The notes: a model not told the origin generated them from the letters alone. DNA of 64,000 bases from Ifrita kowaldi (GCA_013398055.1 VZRS01014475.1:1263859-1327858); one strand, 5' to 3'; positions 27,501-41,330 are shown, numbered from the stretch's first letter. Made by a program: numbers and translations.

Positions 27501-30019
27501 TGCAGTGAGGCGTCTCCCAATCTTTTTAGGCATACATTTCAATAGCCTGGACTAATCAGGACAGCCTAATGCTGAACTTGGTAAAAAATTGTGGTGGGAG
27601 AGGAGATAGCCTAAGATATGGCATGTCTCATCTGAAGATGATTTGTTCCTAGGAAAGGTTTTAATATTTGCCATTCCAGAATCAATATTTTTATTTTAGA
27701 GTTAATCCTTACAATTTCTATCACCTTTCATGAACATCTGAAATTCAAGGAGAAGGATTATTGTGCTGTAGCAAGATAAGTAGTTTGCCTAGGAAGCTGT
27801 GGATTTTTTCTTCTTTTCTTTAATAAATTTTGTTTGCTAATTGTACTCAGAAATTTTTTTACACATAGAGTCTATGTGCATGTGAGATCCATAAATTAAG
27901 GCTATGACAGTGTACCATCTGACAGGATGGACGATTTGAATCAGCTACTATTTTTTCTAAAAGAATGAAAAAAAACTGCGAGCAGCTGGCAAATTGTTAG
28001 CTACCAGAAGAGTTTTCATTTTTACAAAATTGTCTTAAATGCTCTTTTAAAGGGTCATAGATTTTACAAAATGCTGCTAACTCACCTGATGGTAACACAC
28101 AGATGAGTCACATTTCTTTCAAGCAATTTATTTCTGTGCTGCTGTGTAGTAAATACATTAATTAATTAAACATTAATAATTTCTTTTAGTGGTTTGATTT
28201 TTTAACTAAGGATCTTTGGGAGAAATTTGTGTGAAGATCAGTCATAATTCAATACTAATAAAAAATGAATGCATGTTTTTTCGTGAATTGATAGAGCAAC
28301 AGCTCTCAGAGTAGCATGGCATTTGGCCAAGCATTTAACTGAGGTTGATACAATTGTATCTAAATGTAGCCTGTGGACCATAATTGGCTTGTCCATAAAG
28401 AAAAAAGTATCAATAAACATCTTTTCCAAGGCCAGAAAATAACATTGTCTGTAGCCAGGTCTGTTTTCTGATATTGTTAACCATACAGTCATTTTTTTCT
28501 GTAGGGGTAAGAACATGTGATAGCTCACTTTTAAAGTTGTTCTTATGCTTTTGTGAAATCAACTGCTGAAAGATTCATGAATATATACAAAGCCCATAAA
28601 GTATTAAAAAAAATTAGTTGTTAGAGATTTTCTAATTTTTTTTTAGTTTTTTATACAAAAGTCTTAAGTTATAAACTTTACACAATAGACTATTCTTGAC
28701 TTTTTTTTTTCAATAATGCAGTTATTATTAATTTTTAAGAATAAGTTTAAATTCAGAACACATCACTTAATGATGACTTGTCTGGGAAGTCAGATGAAGT
28801 TATTATATTTTCCTTGCTTGAATATTTAAATTTTTGAGACTACCTGAGAGTTAATTTTATATCTGTTTCATTGAATCATTCTCTTTTCAAAATTATGAAT
28901 TTTCTTGTCATATATTTTAGTGTTGGTAAAACAAGTTCAATTAACATTAACAATTTTAATGAATAGAAATAGAAGAAAAAAATTAAAAGCTGAAAATGGT
29001 AAATAATAGTTTTGACTTGTTTTCTCTATTGTCTTTATTTAAAATTTTGATTCTGATGTGTGGTTGAATATTATAAACAATGCCAAAATGAAGCTCCCTG
29101 TCTTGGACAGAATTGCAAATATGTGCACAGATAGGTCACCTTTCAAGCACTTTCCATTTTTGTTACCTTCACAAAGCTACCAGTAAGAATCTTTGGGTTT
29201 TTTTATCTTGTTGGGATCTGTCAGCTATTCAGTGGAGTGAATCCATTTTTTCACAGAAGTCGTCAAGTATCTATCAGATGGGGGTAACTTCTTTTTTCCT
29301 GCCAATCTGGACAGCTTTAAAGTGACAACCTGACAGATGTAGATATGATTACTTAGGGAAAGCCTAAGTTTGCTTATTTTTCTACAGCTCCTTAAAAGTA
29401 AAAAGCATAGCAATCAGCTGAGGTTAAAATGCCATTTATAATGTCAGATTTGAAAGTGAATAATAACATTTCCTCATTGGAAGAAGGCTTTTCCTCCACA
29501 AGAAAAAAAATATTGCAAATTAGAAAAAAATCAGAGAATCCAAAATATTGATCAGTGGCAGTCTGTGATGTGAGGCAGTAGCTGGAAACTACAGAGAATG
29601 TAACTTAACCTAGTAGGAGTTCAGATCCTGACCACAGGTTTATAGGTTTATTTCTCTTTTATTTCTATATTAAAAAATGCAGTACTTCTGAGATGAATCA
29701 ATCATATGAATAGAAGTTTTATAAGTAGTTATTTAGGTGAACGTTTCAGCTTTCAAGCATAGGCTGCAGGACCGAACATTTTGAAGTAAGAACAAGCGAA
29801 GGGTTGAGTGCTTTATTTTATTCCAGTCACTGTTAACAGCCTACACGACAGCACTGTGTTCACCATCCTCAGCCTCAGCACAGCTGCAGAGGAAGGGGGA
29901 TTTCCAGGTGACCAGGCGTGTTGCAGCCCTCCCTTGCTCCCAACCCTCTCCAGCTGCACGAGGAACTGAAATAATGAGACAAGCTTCAAATGCCACATGA
30001 TGGAAGTTGTTAGCAGATG

Positions 30020-30025
30020 AGCAAG
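30020..30025. repeat. Left target-site duplication (AGCAAG) of the solo LTR
   Basis: AGCAAG directly precedes the LTR's TGTGGCGG and is repeated exactly after its terminal CA at 30732-30737. A 6-bp duplication is typical of beta-retrovirus-like (ERVK/class II) integrases. Confidence 0.9.
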
Positions 30026-30455
30026 TGTGGCGGTGGCTCAGGTGCCCTCTGGCCCGGAGCTGATCTCTTGGGTCCGTTATTCACCAAGAGACAATGACTG
30101 CCTGGATGAGGGGTCCATTGGGGGCAGCCCGGGAGCTGCGGAGGGCGCATCGGTCGCCCCGCGGGGACAGCCCTGGGGGGCCTGTCGGTTTGCCCTGGGC
30201 GGCACCCTTTGGTTTCCTCCCCCCCCCATTCTAGAGGCTTCAGTTGGGCACGCGGTCTGATTGGGTCTATGTTTTATATTTATTCATTTTACCTGTTGCA
30301 TATCACATTAGCTTCTGGAAACTTCTCTTGTTTGCTGCTCCCCATAGGTTGTATCCTGGTTCTCCCTCCCCCGAAACTCTGCTATTTGTCCCCTGTCATT
30401 TGCTTGTCATTCCTTAATTCGCCAGTGGTTAACCACGCCCTGAGATTTGTTGCTG

Positions 30456-30463
30456 TATTTAAG
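30456..30463 (+). promoter_or_regulatory. TATA-like element of the solo LTR
   Basis: TATTTAAG lies about 75 bases before the LTR's AATAAA, the usual relative position in a retroviral LTR. It could start transcription in the SNTG1 direction, though no activity can be read from sequence. Confidence 0.5.
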
Positions 30464-30533
30464 TTGCGGTCCCGCGCTTCTTTTTGCTTCTTCTCGCTCC
30501 ACGTCTCCACTGCCTTCTCCCCTGCGTTTCTTC

Positions 30534-30539
30534 AATAAA
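30534..30539 (+). promoter_or_regulatory. Poly(A) signal AATAAA of the solo LTR
   Basis: A canonical AATAAA in TTCAATAAACCCTTTCC, in sense orientation relative to SNTG1, followed within about 30 bases by a T/C-rich stretch (TCAGCTCCTTTATTCCC). It could in principle terminate SNTG1 transcripts prematurely inside intron 2. Confidence 0.6.
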
Positions 30540-30731
30540 CCCTTTCCTGCGGAAGAAGCCCTTCTCAGCTCCTTTATTCCCTCTGCCGTTGCCTGCCGTC
30601 CTGGCGCTCAGCTCAGCCCTCGCCACGCGGTGAGCTCGCCACAGCCATTAGACATTTCGGGTCCGCGGCCGCGAAATTGTCGGCTCCTACTCAGGGCCAC
30701 CGGGCAGCCCAGAGTCCAGGAGACCCCGACA

Positions 30732-30737
30732 AGCAAG
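30732..30737. repeat. Right target-site duplication (AGCAAG) of the solo LTR
   Basis: An exact copy of 30020-30025, immediately after the terminal CA of the LTR. Confidence 0.9.
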
Positions 30738-32375
30738 TCTGCTGGCAAACCTTGTTAACACTATTAATTCCAATTGGAAATGTGACTGACCTGTGTCCTG
30801 TGTCCTTTATACTCAGAATGAGTATAAAACTTGCTCATGTAAATTAATCCAAAGAAATGTCACTAAGAAAGAGCAAAGCATTACCAAAAAGAGGATACAA
30901 AAACTTGAAAATGTATGCAATAATTAAATTAGATTTAAAAAACATCTCATTATATTTTCTTATTTCAAAATGTAGTAGGATTAGTAATAGCTGATAAGCT
31001 ATATGAGAGTATGGCCTTGAATATATTATGGCATCAAATGTTAACAGGTTGTTCTATGAAATTGCTCCCAATGTATTGATATTATCGTTATACTATTTCA
31101 TTTTAAAATTTATGTTCTAGCATTTTCCTCCTTTATTTCCCCCTACATTTTTCCATGTGACTGTTCTATTGTAGATTCCTCTCCATGTCTGTTCCTTTTT
31201 TCCCACCTACTGTTTTGTGCTGAAAACCTTTCAGCTTTTCATCATGTTCTCCATATGTATAATACCTTGTTCTCTGTTCTGTCTTCTGAAAAGAGAGGTC
31301 TTGTTTTCTGTCTGTACCTTGACAAACTAATTCTTCATACCTTTACTCTTGTAAGGTGAATATCCAGACTCACCAGATGAATAACCACACATTGGGAAAA
31401 AGGCTGAGAAGTGGTATATTTAAGTTTCACATGCTGTTAGTTCAGTTTTGTGAGGATTTTTGAAGTTTCTTCATCCTTTCATTCAACGTTTACTTGACTT
31501 CTTTCACAGAGACACATTATTAGATTATTAGACCACGTTAGATGACTGCTTTATATTATACAGGATAAGTAGTTTGAAAGGATTGCTAGCTAATCATTAT
31601 TTTTAAGTCAGTTAAGCAATTATAAACTTCCTTTTACATCATATACCAGTCAGTAAGAAATACTTGAATTTTTACAGTGCTCCAAGATGTAACTTAAAAA
31701 TATCATTAACTCTTGACTAAATATAAATAGTTAATGATTACATAGGATTCTGTATTTTCCTTTCCTCACTATTTACTTTTGCTCTCTTCTCACATGGTCA
31801 TTCTTCACTTCTGATCTCAGTCATGATGACATTTGTGTTCCCCAGAAGATCATATGGATTTTAAGGAGAAATTTTAATAGCTCTTTAATGAAAGCCTCAG
31901 AAACATTGTTTCTGTTTCACTGCATAGCTCTGAGGAAGAATTTTTTTTTTTTTGGCAAAACTCTTATCTGTCCTTTCCAGTCAATGAACATACACGTGGA
32001 CATGGAATTTTCTGAGTTAGAGGCATGGAAAATGCTGACAGCATGGCAGCAGCTTTTTGTTTTTCAGTAAAATGATAACTACTCTTGTTCTGTTCCAGGA
32101 AATAGCAAGAGCACTACTCTGAATCTTGCTTTTAGAGTCCTAGGGGCTCTAACCTTCCCTCTGTTTGGTATATGTTGATAACAAATGTGAAAATGGAATT
32201 ACAAGCTCACAGAATACTTTGTGTAGTCTTGATAGTGAACTATGTATCATTTCATCTGAACCAAGTTTTATTTTGTAAACTTGGAGATGAAGTTGCTTTT
32301 GGAATTTGCAAAACCACTGCAAATTCAATCATAGAATATCATGTGGTGCAAAAAGAGGGCAAAGCATAAAAATTT

Positions 32376-32421
32376 TGATAGAATAATATCATATTATTTG
32401 ATAGAATAATATCATATTATA
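32376..32421. repeat. 23-bp tandem duplication (two copies)
   Basis: TGATAGAATAATATCATATT plus ATT, followed directly by a nearly identical copy that ends ATA. Each unit contains the self-complementary AATATCATATTAT-like core. It is a local AT-rich duplication. Confidence 0.85.
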
Positions 32422-35201
32422 TAGAATAAAAATATTGATAGAAAATCAGTGGAACATCAGTATTCTTAACCTGAACAACACAAACAGTCAATCAGGATAC
32501 TTAGAGCACTTCTTCACTTGTACAAAATTTGTTGCCTTCCAGAGCTCTTGCTGTGTTTTATAAATGAATAATCGTAAATAATTTTAAGAACTTAAGGCTA
32601 TTAGACCAGAGAAAAGCATTTTATTATTGTTACTGTTCATTTGAGATGCTAATTAAAGACATCAGAACAAAATAATTTGCTTCAGTTTGCTGGTAAACTT
32701 CTTTCATGCATTTATCATTATAATAAAAGTATTTTGCATTACAATATAGTGCTTTACAGACAAAGTATATTCTGTTCACCTGGGTGTAAAATGGCCCTGA
32801 AAATTAAGCTTAGTTTGGGGTTTAGGGTTTCATAAAATAAGGCATGTCCAAATCACAAAATAAAACTTACTTGGACAAAGGAATTTTCTGACAAAACATT
32901 TCAAAGTGGATATCTACCATCAAAATACTTATTCAAGTTACTTTGAAAGTCAAAAGGGAGGGATTAATCTTTCCCAAGTTAAATTTGACCTCCTGCCTCT
33001 ATATCAGGTGTTTTCAGGACTAGCTTGAGTCTGCCTTTGCCTGAGTGAAAACCAAAAAGTATATTTTATTGGCTCTTTTTTATGGGTACTTTTGTATGTG
33101 TTGGGCTAAGAAAGACAACAAGGACAGAAATAGTCCACAGGATAGTTTTTCTGTTAGGTGTTTTAAAAACATAGCTTCAGATTAGAATATATTCAGATGC
33201 CAGTATTTACAGTGACTACTGACATATCATGAACTACAAATTTTAATGAACTTGCATATTTTTCACTGAGAATATTACTTTGTTTGAGATTTAATCCTTA
33301 ATTGTGTTGTTCTTTATTCCATTCATGGTTGATGTAACCAGTTGTAGCCAGTTCAAGCCAGTTTAGTGAAAGGTTGCTATTTTTCAATGTCATCTTAGCA
33401 CAAGTGTGTTCTATTTGATTTGGGCATGTGTAACAAAAAATACCGGAATATATTGACTAGAGTGTACAAGTCAAGTTTCTGTTCTTAGCTCCATGTTCAA
33501 CACAAGCTGGAGGTGGAAACGAGATGAAGTTAACAGGAAAACTACAGCTCCCAGTGGAGCCACAGCTGAGTGTTTTGTGTTCATTTCTGTAAACTCAGCT
33601 TAGACCACACATCAGAATGTGGCCTATATTGGTCTATCCTGAATATATTGTTAGCACTATTACCTGCATCTGAAACTGTGGCAGACAAAAGGTTTTCTGA
33701 GTGCAGTTTGTGGCCTGAACCCAGTTGGTGGAAACTGCATTTTGAAAGTTCCTTTTTAGAAGTTTATGTTAGAAATAAAAATTGAAATACTTGGCTATTT
33801 AACACCAAAATATATACCTTTTCCTTAGAATAAATGTATGCAAGCATTTTACATTTGGCAAGCAACATTATCCATTCAGCCTAAATGAATAAATGGTAAG
33901 TCTCATTTTAGGAAATCCATTTTGTCTTTCGGTCCAAAACATTGGATGAGTTCACACTCACTCTTTCCACAGTTACAGAGTTCATATTTGTCACGAACAT
34001 GGAAAAAGAAACAAGGTGACTTGATTTCCACCAAAATTCAGCAATAACAGTTTTCCAAAACTTTTATGTGGTAGCTCCTTTATTTTCCTTTCTGTAAATG
34101 AAGTGAGGAAGTAAAAAATACATCTGTATATATTCCATCTTCTCTGTCACTGCTACATTCCTGATGATCTATTGGCAATCTATGCTGATTGTGCTGAAAT
34201 AAATACAATTGAATGTAACATATGTAGTTAAAACATACATGCAGACTTATGCCATGAAATAGATATATATGTAATTAAATAAGTATAAAATATAGACCAC
34301 ATGTAGAGGACATTCAGAAATCCATAAAATTCATATATTTGAAACTGGATATATGATATATCTGCTAATAAGTTATTTTACCACTACCTAAATGTACTAA
34401 TTCTAAATGATCTTTGGGTATAAAGTCAACAGACGGACTAAGAAAAAAAAATTGTACTTTTTGTAAATTTTTGTATTTGAGACAGATAGTAGCCTACAGT
34501 TTTTACAGCACAAATTTTAGGACAAGCAATAAAAGGAAAAAGATGGCCTGCTTTTAATAATTATAGGTTATGGGCTGGGATTTTTAAACCATAGCTCTGA
34601 GATCAACAGTGGCTGTTTTTTGCATTAGCTTTTGGTGGGTTTTCTTTTTATTTATTTATTTTTTAAGTTGGATCATTAGTGTGCTTTGAAATGGATTTAT
34701 GCGACGTGTGCACTTGTTATGCTTTGGTTCACATCAGTGAGTGGTCTTGGCATGCACAAGTTGTTTTCCTTTCAGATGACACTAAATTGGAAAATGCACT
34801 ACAGGAGTGCAGTGTATGTACTTCAGCGTGTAGTGATCAACCTGCATGTGGGACCAATTTAGGACTAGTCAAGGCCTTAACCTCTGAAATGTGTGTGTTG
34901 TGCTGTAATTGTCCAACTCTACAGTTCTGTTCTTAGCACATTGCAGTACTGGCTAGGATGGTGTGAATTGAACAAATAATTTTTTTGGGTTTTTTGAGAC
35001 GGGATCTCTTATTTTCTTCCAGATTTTGTCTTTTTCCTCTGCAGTGTAGGTTTCATGGGATTTTCAGTTCAGGAACTCAGAACTTCATTAAAGCAACAAA
35101 AATCAATGTAGGATGGAAACACAGAAAAAACTTACTGAAGTACGAATATAGTTCTGGCAGAAGACATTAAATCTAGCAAAACTTGATTTATTTTTTTCCA
35201 G

Positions 35202-35258
35202 GAAAGAACAGTAACAATTAGAAGACAGACTGTAGGAGGATTTGGATTAAGTATAAAG
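35202..35258 (+). CDS. SNTG1: SNTG1 coding exon 3 (residues 55-73, start of PDZ)
   Basis: 57 bases, 19 codons, phase 0 at both ends; the peptide is ERTVTIRRQTVGGFGLSIK. It forms the first beta strand of the PDZ domain and the carboxylate-binding loop, here GGFGLSIK in place of the canonical GLGF. This loop binds C-terminal peptide ligands; for gamma-1-syntrophin, diacylglycerol kinase zeta is a published partner. The acceptor is TTTTTTTCCAG (AG at 35200-35201) and the donor AAG|GTAAGA. The open frame continues without gap from exon 2 (...PFYSG|ERTV). Confidence 0.96.
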
Positions 35259-38200
35259 GTAAGAGGATTTTTTTGGTCTATTTTCCATATTACACGAAGT
35301 GTGTCTTTGTATATAATCAATGTTACTGTTAGTAAATGCAAACTCTATTTTAGAGAAGTAGAAACAAGAGAGGAGACATATTCTTGTGTGTTAGATTCTG
35401 TCGCAGCAGGCAACCAGAGCTATGCTGCCGTGTGGAGCGGAAGGCAATCATTCCCTTAAGATTCCAGCTGACCAACTCTGTAATAAGGTTTGATCTAAGA
35501 GTTGAGAAGTGTTTTCAACTGTGTAGACTGTACCTGTGTTCAACTGCTCTCTAATTTAAATAGTTATTAATGAATGCTAAATTGCAGTGGCAAGCACATG
35601 GAACAGCCATTAAGTTCATCATCAATTCTCCTGCAAAGAATATCACATTAATTCACTGCAATTCTTTAGAGGGGCAGAAAGTGTTATTGCTTGCTCGTAT
35701 TGTTTATTTTTCTGTAGATCAAGCACAGACAGCAATTTATCATGTTACCATGTTTTTGCTTTCTTCAGTAAGATTTAAGAACATATACAAGTGTAGGTGA
35801 TCCTTTTTAGGAGAGGGAGGAAGGGCTAATAATTTTTGTTATTATTGTCTGTGATTTTGAAAACCTTACCTCAGCTTTGAATCTGAGTGTAGGCAACACA
35901 AGATTAAGTTTATCTTCTAAACTCAGCAGTTCTTAGTCTCAAGATAGCAATGGAAAAAATGAGGTGTACTTCACATGAATGCAAAGAGGCCTAAATTATG
36001 CATATAAAGTGAACGTATAGATTTTCCTATGAACATCTGCTAGTACTCACCTTATAAGTGACTCATAAGAAGGATTAATGTGCATTTGTGTTGTCATTGA
36101 TAAGAATATTGCTGAATAGAAATATTAACTTTTCAAAATGTCTTGGTATGCTTTGCGTTATCTTGTTGACCCATGAAGACCTCTGTTCAGGGAAAACTAA
36201 TTGCTATTTTGTCACCAAGGTTTCTCATCAGTTTGGTCAACAACACTCAAGTTTTTTTTTCCTCCAGTATCATTGTAGGTTACAGTTCACTGAATAATGA
36301 TGAACTAATTAATGTCAGTGTAAAATCAAGTATATGGGTAAATGAGGTTTTATTTAGATGGTGCTAAGAAATAACTATTTCCAGTAAGGACTTCAGATGG
36401 TTGGAAAACAAATCTCAAGTCAATAAACGTGACTTTTACGTATACTTTACTATGAGTTATCATTTAGAATTAACATTGTTGACAATCTCAAGATCACATT
36501 ACTTAGTATTATGTACATTGCATAAAATAAAATAACATTGATAAATATAAACTAAATACTGAATGTGCAATGGTCTTTCTTAAAGTAGTAGAGCATGATA
36601 TTCTTACCTTTTTAGAGTAAGATATCCATTTTCTAGGATTATTTTATATCATAGATATTTTGATCAAAATTAACCAGAGTAATGGAAAGGTGGAGATACA
36701 TAAAGTCAGATAAAAATTTTTAATTTTTGAAATAACTAGCAATCAGATGATGAAATACCTTCAAAAATGTCATTAAAGAGAAATCTCTTTAAAAGAAAGG
36801 AAACTCAAACTTGCTTGGATGGCGTAGATTAGATAATGAAAATGACAAGTTGAATTCTATGGTTCAGGACGTTCTGTAGATGTATGTCAGGTAGTATGAT
36901 TTATTACTTTAAAATTACTTAATTTTTTAAAAAATCAATGTATGTGGGGCCTTTTTTGCTAGGTCACTTTATTAGTAATTCTACATTCTCACAAAGAAAG
37001 ATGGACAAGCAATTGGATGGCCAACACAATCTTAAAAAAGTAATTAAAATAATCTATTATTGTAATAATTTTAAGCTGGTTGTGAGAAACAGCTTAGAAC
37101 TAGAACTTATAGCAATTTTCCTTTTTTACTTTAGTAGGCAAACTTTATGAAGACTCACTGAAATGGACTTTTTATTTAGGGCATGAACTGACATGTCAGT
37201 TCCAAATACTCTGAAATGCGCCAGTTTTCTGTTTAAAATGTGTCATTTAATCCTGGTATGCTTCTTCTTGCAGATGAATAAAAATTTGCTGTTTTGTTTT
37301 GTTTTGTTTTGTAAAATTCCTGAACTTTAACAAAGAACTTATATTTGTTTTTAATATTAAATAGAAATGCAATTATTTTGAAGTTGTGCCAGAAAGTAGA
37401 AGTCTACGAGTAACCCTGAAGGAGTGAGAAGGACTGAGGCCTCTCTCCCTTGTCTCTGTAATTTCCACAGCCCCATGTACTACAGTAGTTTCTGTATGTT
37501 ACTACTCCCAGACTAATTAAAGATAGGAGTTATTTGAGGACTTCCTTTCTGGCTTTGGTGTATATCAGAGGATGCAGTTTATCTGAGGTGTTCATTACAG
37601 CAGTACAGTGATTAATAACCCTCACTTTAGAATACTTGCTTTGTGCTTTGTTATGAATTTGCCTAGTTTGGGCAATTAGGTCTGGGGCATTATCATGTCT
37701 CTTTTTTCTGCTAACATAAAACTCCCATTTATCGTCAGAAATCTCACACGATAAAGTCACCTTTTAAATTTCTCTGGAGTGAATTTTTAAAATATCTTAT
37801 CCCACTGCAAGTATTTTGGACCCTTGGAATTATCTTTTTTTCTTAAGAGCAGAGGACAAATTGATTATCATTCCAAAATTAAACTAATTTTGTTTCTTGT
37901 CTATGAGGGAAACTCTCTTCTCTTATAACCCAGGTGTTCCAACTATATTTGTAAAAATTGGAAATTCTGATGATTGCTTAAGAAAACCTGCTTGTAGGAT
38001 TGACTTTTTTCCAAGACCTAAACTTCAGCCCTTTTAAAAATAGATTATAGTCTGCTCTTTTAAGGTTTGAAAACCTTGTGTTTTGCTGTACGTCTTAACA
38101 GAAGTTAGTGATGAAACTGTGATTGAATTTAAAGCAGGCCTGCTTTGGATAACACTCTTCTGAAGGAATTATATTCTCCTTTCTGAAGCCTCCTGTTAAA

Positions 38201-41200
38201 TGTTTGTGTGTGAAGGAATAGCCATGGACATAGATGTAGAATTTGGTAAGTGTAGCGCAGTATTTTAGTCATTTATCACATCTCTGACAAGTTTGAGATG
38301 CAGAGTTTTGACAAAACATGCTGCTAAGTGTATGATTTTTGAAAGAACATCCTGTTTTTTCAATAGTTGGAGTGTAGTGTTCCTGAAGAAATAGGCAACA
38401 AAATTGATAGTTCATTAAACAAATTGAGGTTTGCATTTACAGTCTGACTCCTGGCTAGCAGGACTCAGTACACTGCCATTTTCCTGCCTCTGTTTTGATC
38501 ATTCTTTTAAAATCTTGAACAGTATCACAGATCTTCTGAGATTCAATCTGGCTTTTCAGTTTGACTCAGTCAAAAAATTCAGTGGCAGTAGACCTTAAAG
38601 CTGTTTTCACTAGTGGAAACGCTGCCTTTTAGTATGAAGTCATGAAGTCCCCTACATTGTCTAACTCGGATGATGGTAAAGTCCAGCAATTGGTCTGATC
38701 TTTTATAAACTCTTTTCTTTAGAAAATAAAAAAGTAATTTCCTTGTTATACTTAGAGCCAAAAACCCCAAGCCTTTTTAGTAAAAGTTACTGCTTTCAAT
38801 TGCCCTATTTTTCATATGTCAAAAACTTCTGAAAAAAACCCTCACACATAAAATCTGGGATAAGAAAAAATCTTTAGGAGTGTATCATGTGAAGCTCTGA
38901 ATGGAGGTGTGGGTGACCTCTCACCAGTAGTGGCCAACATCCAGGACAGTGACCTTCAAACAGCTGCCAGTGATTAGAGCTTCCTCTGCCTCTTCTAGCA
39001 GGACCACCTCCGCAGGTGGGCTGCTGCCATTGTTCCAGGCTTATCTGTCCCTGCCTAAGGAAAAATGACAAAGAAAATTTGCTTGACAAAGATCAAGATA
39101 AGAGGCTGGTAGATGTCTGAGCCATTAAGTCTTCAACGCCATTACTTGATGTATTTTTGTCTGAGGTTATAACTACATGCCCATACTAGAGGAAGAGAAA
39201 ATTTAAAGCAGTGGAAAAGTTACCTCTGTTCCCAGAGGTTTCTTCAGAAGAGTATCCCCTGAGACTGTAAACCCAGATTTTAGAAATACATACATTTTTT
39301 CCTCTGCAGGACAGAGAATCGAGTAAGGAGAATGCAGGATGCAAGGCCGCAGTATCAACCTGAAGTAGTATTCAACGAGATCTTGGCAGAATATATACAG
39401 TTTGCTACAAATTGCTAACAGTGACTGGGTACAGATAGGTGGTCAACTATTTTCTGTTTCCCATTTTGATTTTTTGTTTCTTAGAATAGTAGGCACTACA
39501 TTCTTTTACTGCTTTAAAAAGAAGCCTTCATGCCGGTCAGACTCGGAGGCAATGAGAGGAGATAATTCTCTTCAGTAGGACATTACTGAAAGCTTCTTCA
39601 GAACTGCTGTGTAAATGGATTTCGGTAGATTCAGTACAATGAGAGAGGAATAATCATTGTATGCATTGCAGGCTCGCTTAGTAATAAAAGTAATTTCCTG
39701 CTTTAATGGAGCCCTGAGTCTGAGGAGGCAGGGAGGACATTTTAAACCTTACACTTCTTTGCTGGGCTTTAAATAGTGCAACATGTGTGTAACATTGGAA
39801 GCTTAGAAAGAAAATGACGCAGTTATTTTTTCTGTTTGTTTGACAAATTTTGAAAAAACTTAAATTTGTATGTGACTAGAAAATCTGGAGGGTATAGGTT
39901 AAAACTTAAAAATTTATTGAGCTTGAACTCATTATCTGCAGTGAAGTCAACTTTTGCTGTTGCTGTTTCTCTGGTGAAAACTGCTGAAAGACATTCAACA
40001 AGCTATAATGCTACAATTTAATTAGTTTGAATACATCCCTCAGCCTAACTGAAATGATGGTAGCCTCTGGTCTTTGTGGAGTCAATACTCAGTCTGTGCT
40101 AGAAATACTGATATGTTCCGTGCTTGTCAACACTCATCTCATGCAATGCCAGTAGAACTTCTCCTGTAGACATGTAACTGTTGTAATATTACTGAGATCC
40201 TGATTAACTCAGTGTTTTTAGGGCCATTTGCACTGATAGCCACTGGCAGCAGGAACATTTAGCCTATTTAACATTCCACAGTGTCGCAGGAAATCAATCT
40301 TTATTCCGTGACAGAAAGGGATGTTGAATGCAGGAGTCTGTTCAGTTTCAAACACTTGGTGTTTGTATGAGGAAGGGATGTGTGCTGTTCCTTAGGCCAT
40401 CAAAATACCTGTGTCAGTCCTTTTCACACTTTGACACTGGATGCCTGGACCTAAAAAAACCATCATTTCCCAAGCAAAACTGTCTGCTGAAAAGAAGAGT
40501 AAGCAAACCCTTAATCAGGATTCGTAGGCCAAACAACCGTGTGGTAGACAGTAGTTTCCGGTAACCTGAATTTGTACAGCTTGCATTTGAGCATACACTT
40601 TCATGCTCTCTGCAGAGGAAAAAATATTTGTGTCTCTCTATGTATTTGCCTTTACCTTCCTTTGAATTTTCTTTTCATTTAAGATTTATTTTTATTACTT
40701 TATTCTTAAGGACCATAAATGTTTCCAGTCCCAACAGGATAAAGCAACAGCACTGAATTGTTGTTGAGCTGTTGAAACTATCATCCGGTTTTCCTTTATT
40801 TCTCCCCATTTATTGAACACCTACTGTTCCATTTCTTAATGTTTCTTTTTCTGTTCCTTGTTACTTATGCCACTGCTTTCCTGACTCCTGTGTGACAGAC
40901 AGAAACAAATAAAGGCTGCTTTTGAGATGAAAAGTCCAAACTCTCTTTCTTGTGCTTTTGTTTACCTCCTTCTAGCCAGCGTGAAAACACAGTGTGGTTG
41001 CCATTGTAGTTGGATGGCCATTCTGCTTTTACAGGACACATTTCATACATTAAGCACTCCAGAATTCACAGAAACCGATGTCCTTTTTCTTCAGGTCTGG
41101 TAGAGTTCTGAATTCAGTTTCTGAGCTAATGATGGCGACTGAGAACTTCTTTATGTGAGACAATAAGGAATTAATCACAATCAAATATTCATTTAAAAAA

Positions 41201-41330
41201 GAGGAAATACAGAATCAGAGTTATTTTCTCAGTCTCTCTAAAAACTGCGTTTAGAGAAAGGGTAAAATATAACTTTAAGCAAAAAGATATTTTTAGTGAC
41301 TGACAAGATTGTAATCTATTCTGTTTTCAG
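35259..41330 (+). other. SNTG1: SNTG1 intron 3 (about 6.1 kb)
   Basis: A GT-AG intron (GTAAGA ... CTGTTTTCAG). It contains a (GTTTT)4 repeat at 37291-37310 and a moderately GC-rich stretch at about 38880-39060 without recognisable content. No further exon or mobile element was recognised. Confidence 0.85.
37291..37310. repeat. (GTTTT)4 microsatellite
   Basis: Four perfect GTTTT units. Simple sequence in SNTG1 intron 3. Confidence 0.85.

Larger units (their letters stand above)
30026..30731 (+). mobile_element. Solo LTR, ERVK-like (class II), same strand as SNTG1
   Basis: A 706-bp GC-rich, CpG-containing block sits abruptly in AT-rich intron. It starts TGTGGCGGTGGC and ends CCCCGACA (TG...CA), and is bracketed by exact 6-bp direct repeats AGCAAG. 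Inside, a TATA-like TATTTAAG (30456-30463) is followed about 70-80 bases later by AATAAA (30534-30539) and then by a U5-like GC-rich stretch, so U3-R-U5 runs on the + strand. No gag, pol or env and no second LTR follow, so this is a solo LTR left by LTR-LTR recombination. Frames of 77 to 109 codons inside it are not genes. The class II assignment rests on the 6-bp duplication and general structure, not on a library match. Confidence 0.9.
23782..35201 (+). other. SNTG1: SNTG1 intron 2 (about 11.4 kb)
   Basis: A GT-AG intron containing an LTR-like block at about 24.15-24.56 kb, a complete solo LTR at 30026-30731 and a 23-bp tandem duplication at 32376-32421. The remainder is AT-rich unique-looking sequence without a recognised exon. 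Confidence 0.85.

Noticed and set aside
30027..30758. Three overlapping plus-strand frames of 77 to 109 codons, Pro/Ser-rich
   Set aside because: They lie within the solo LTR; the high GC reduces stop codons and gives chance frames.
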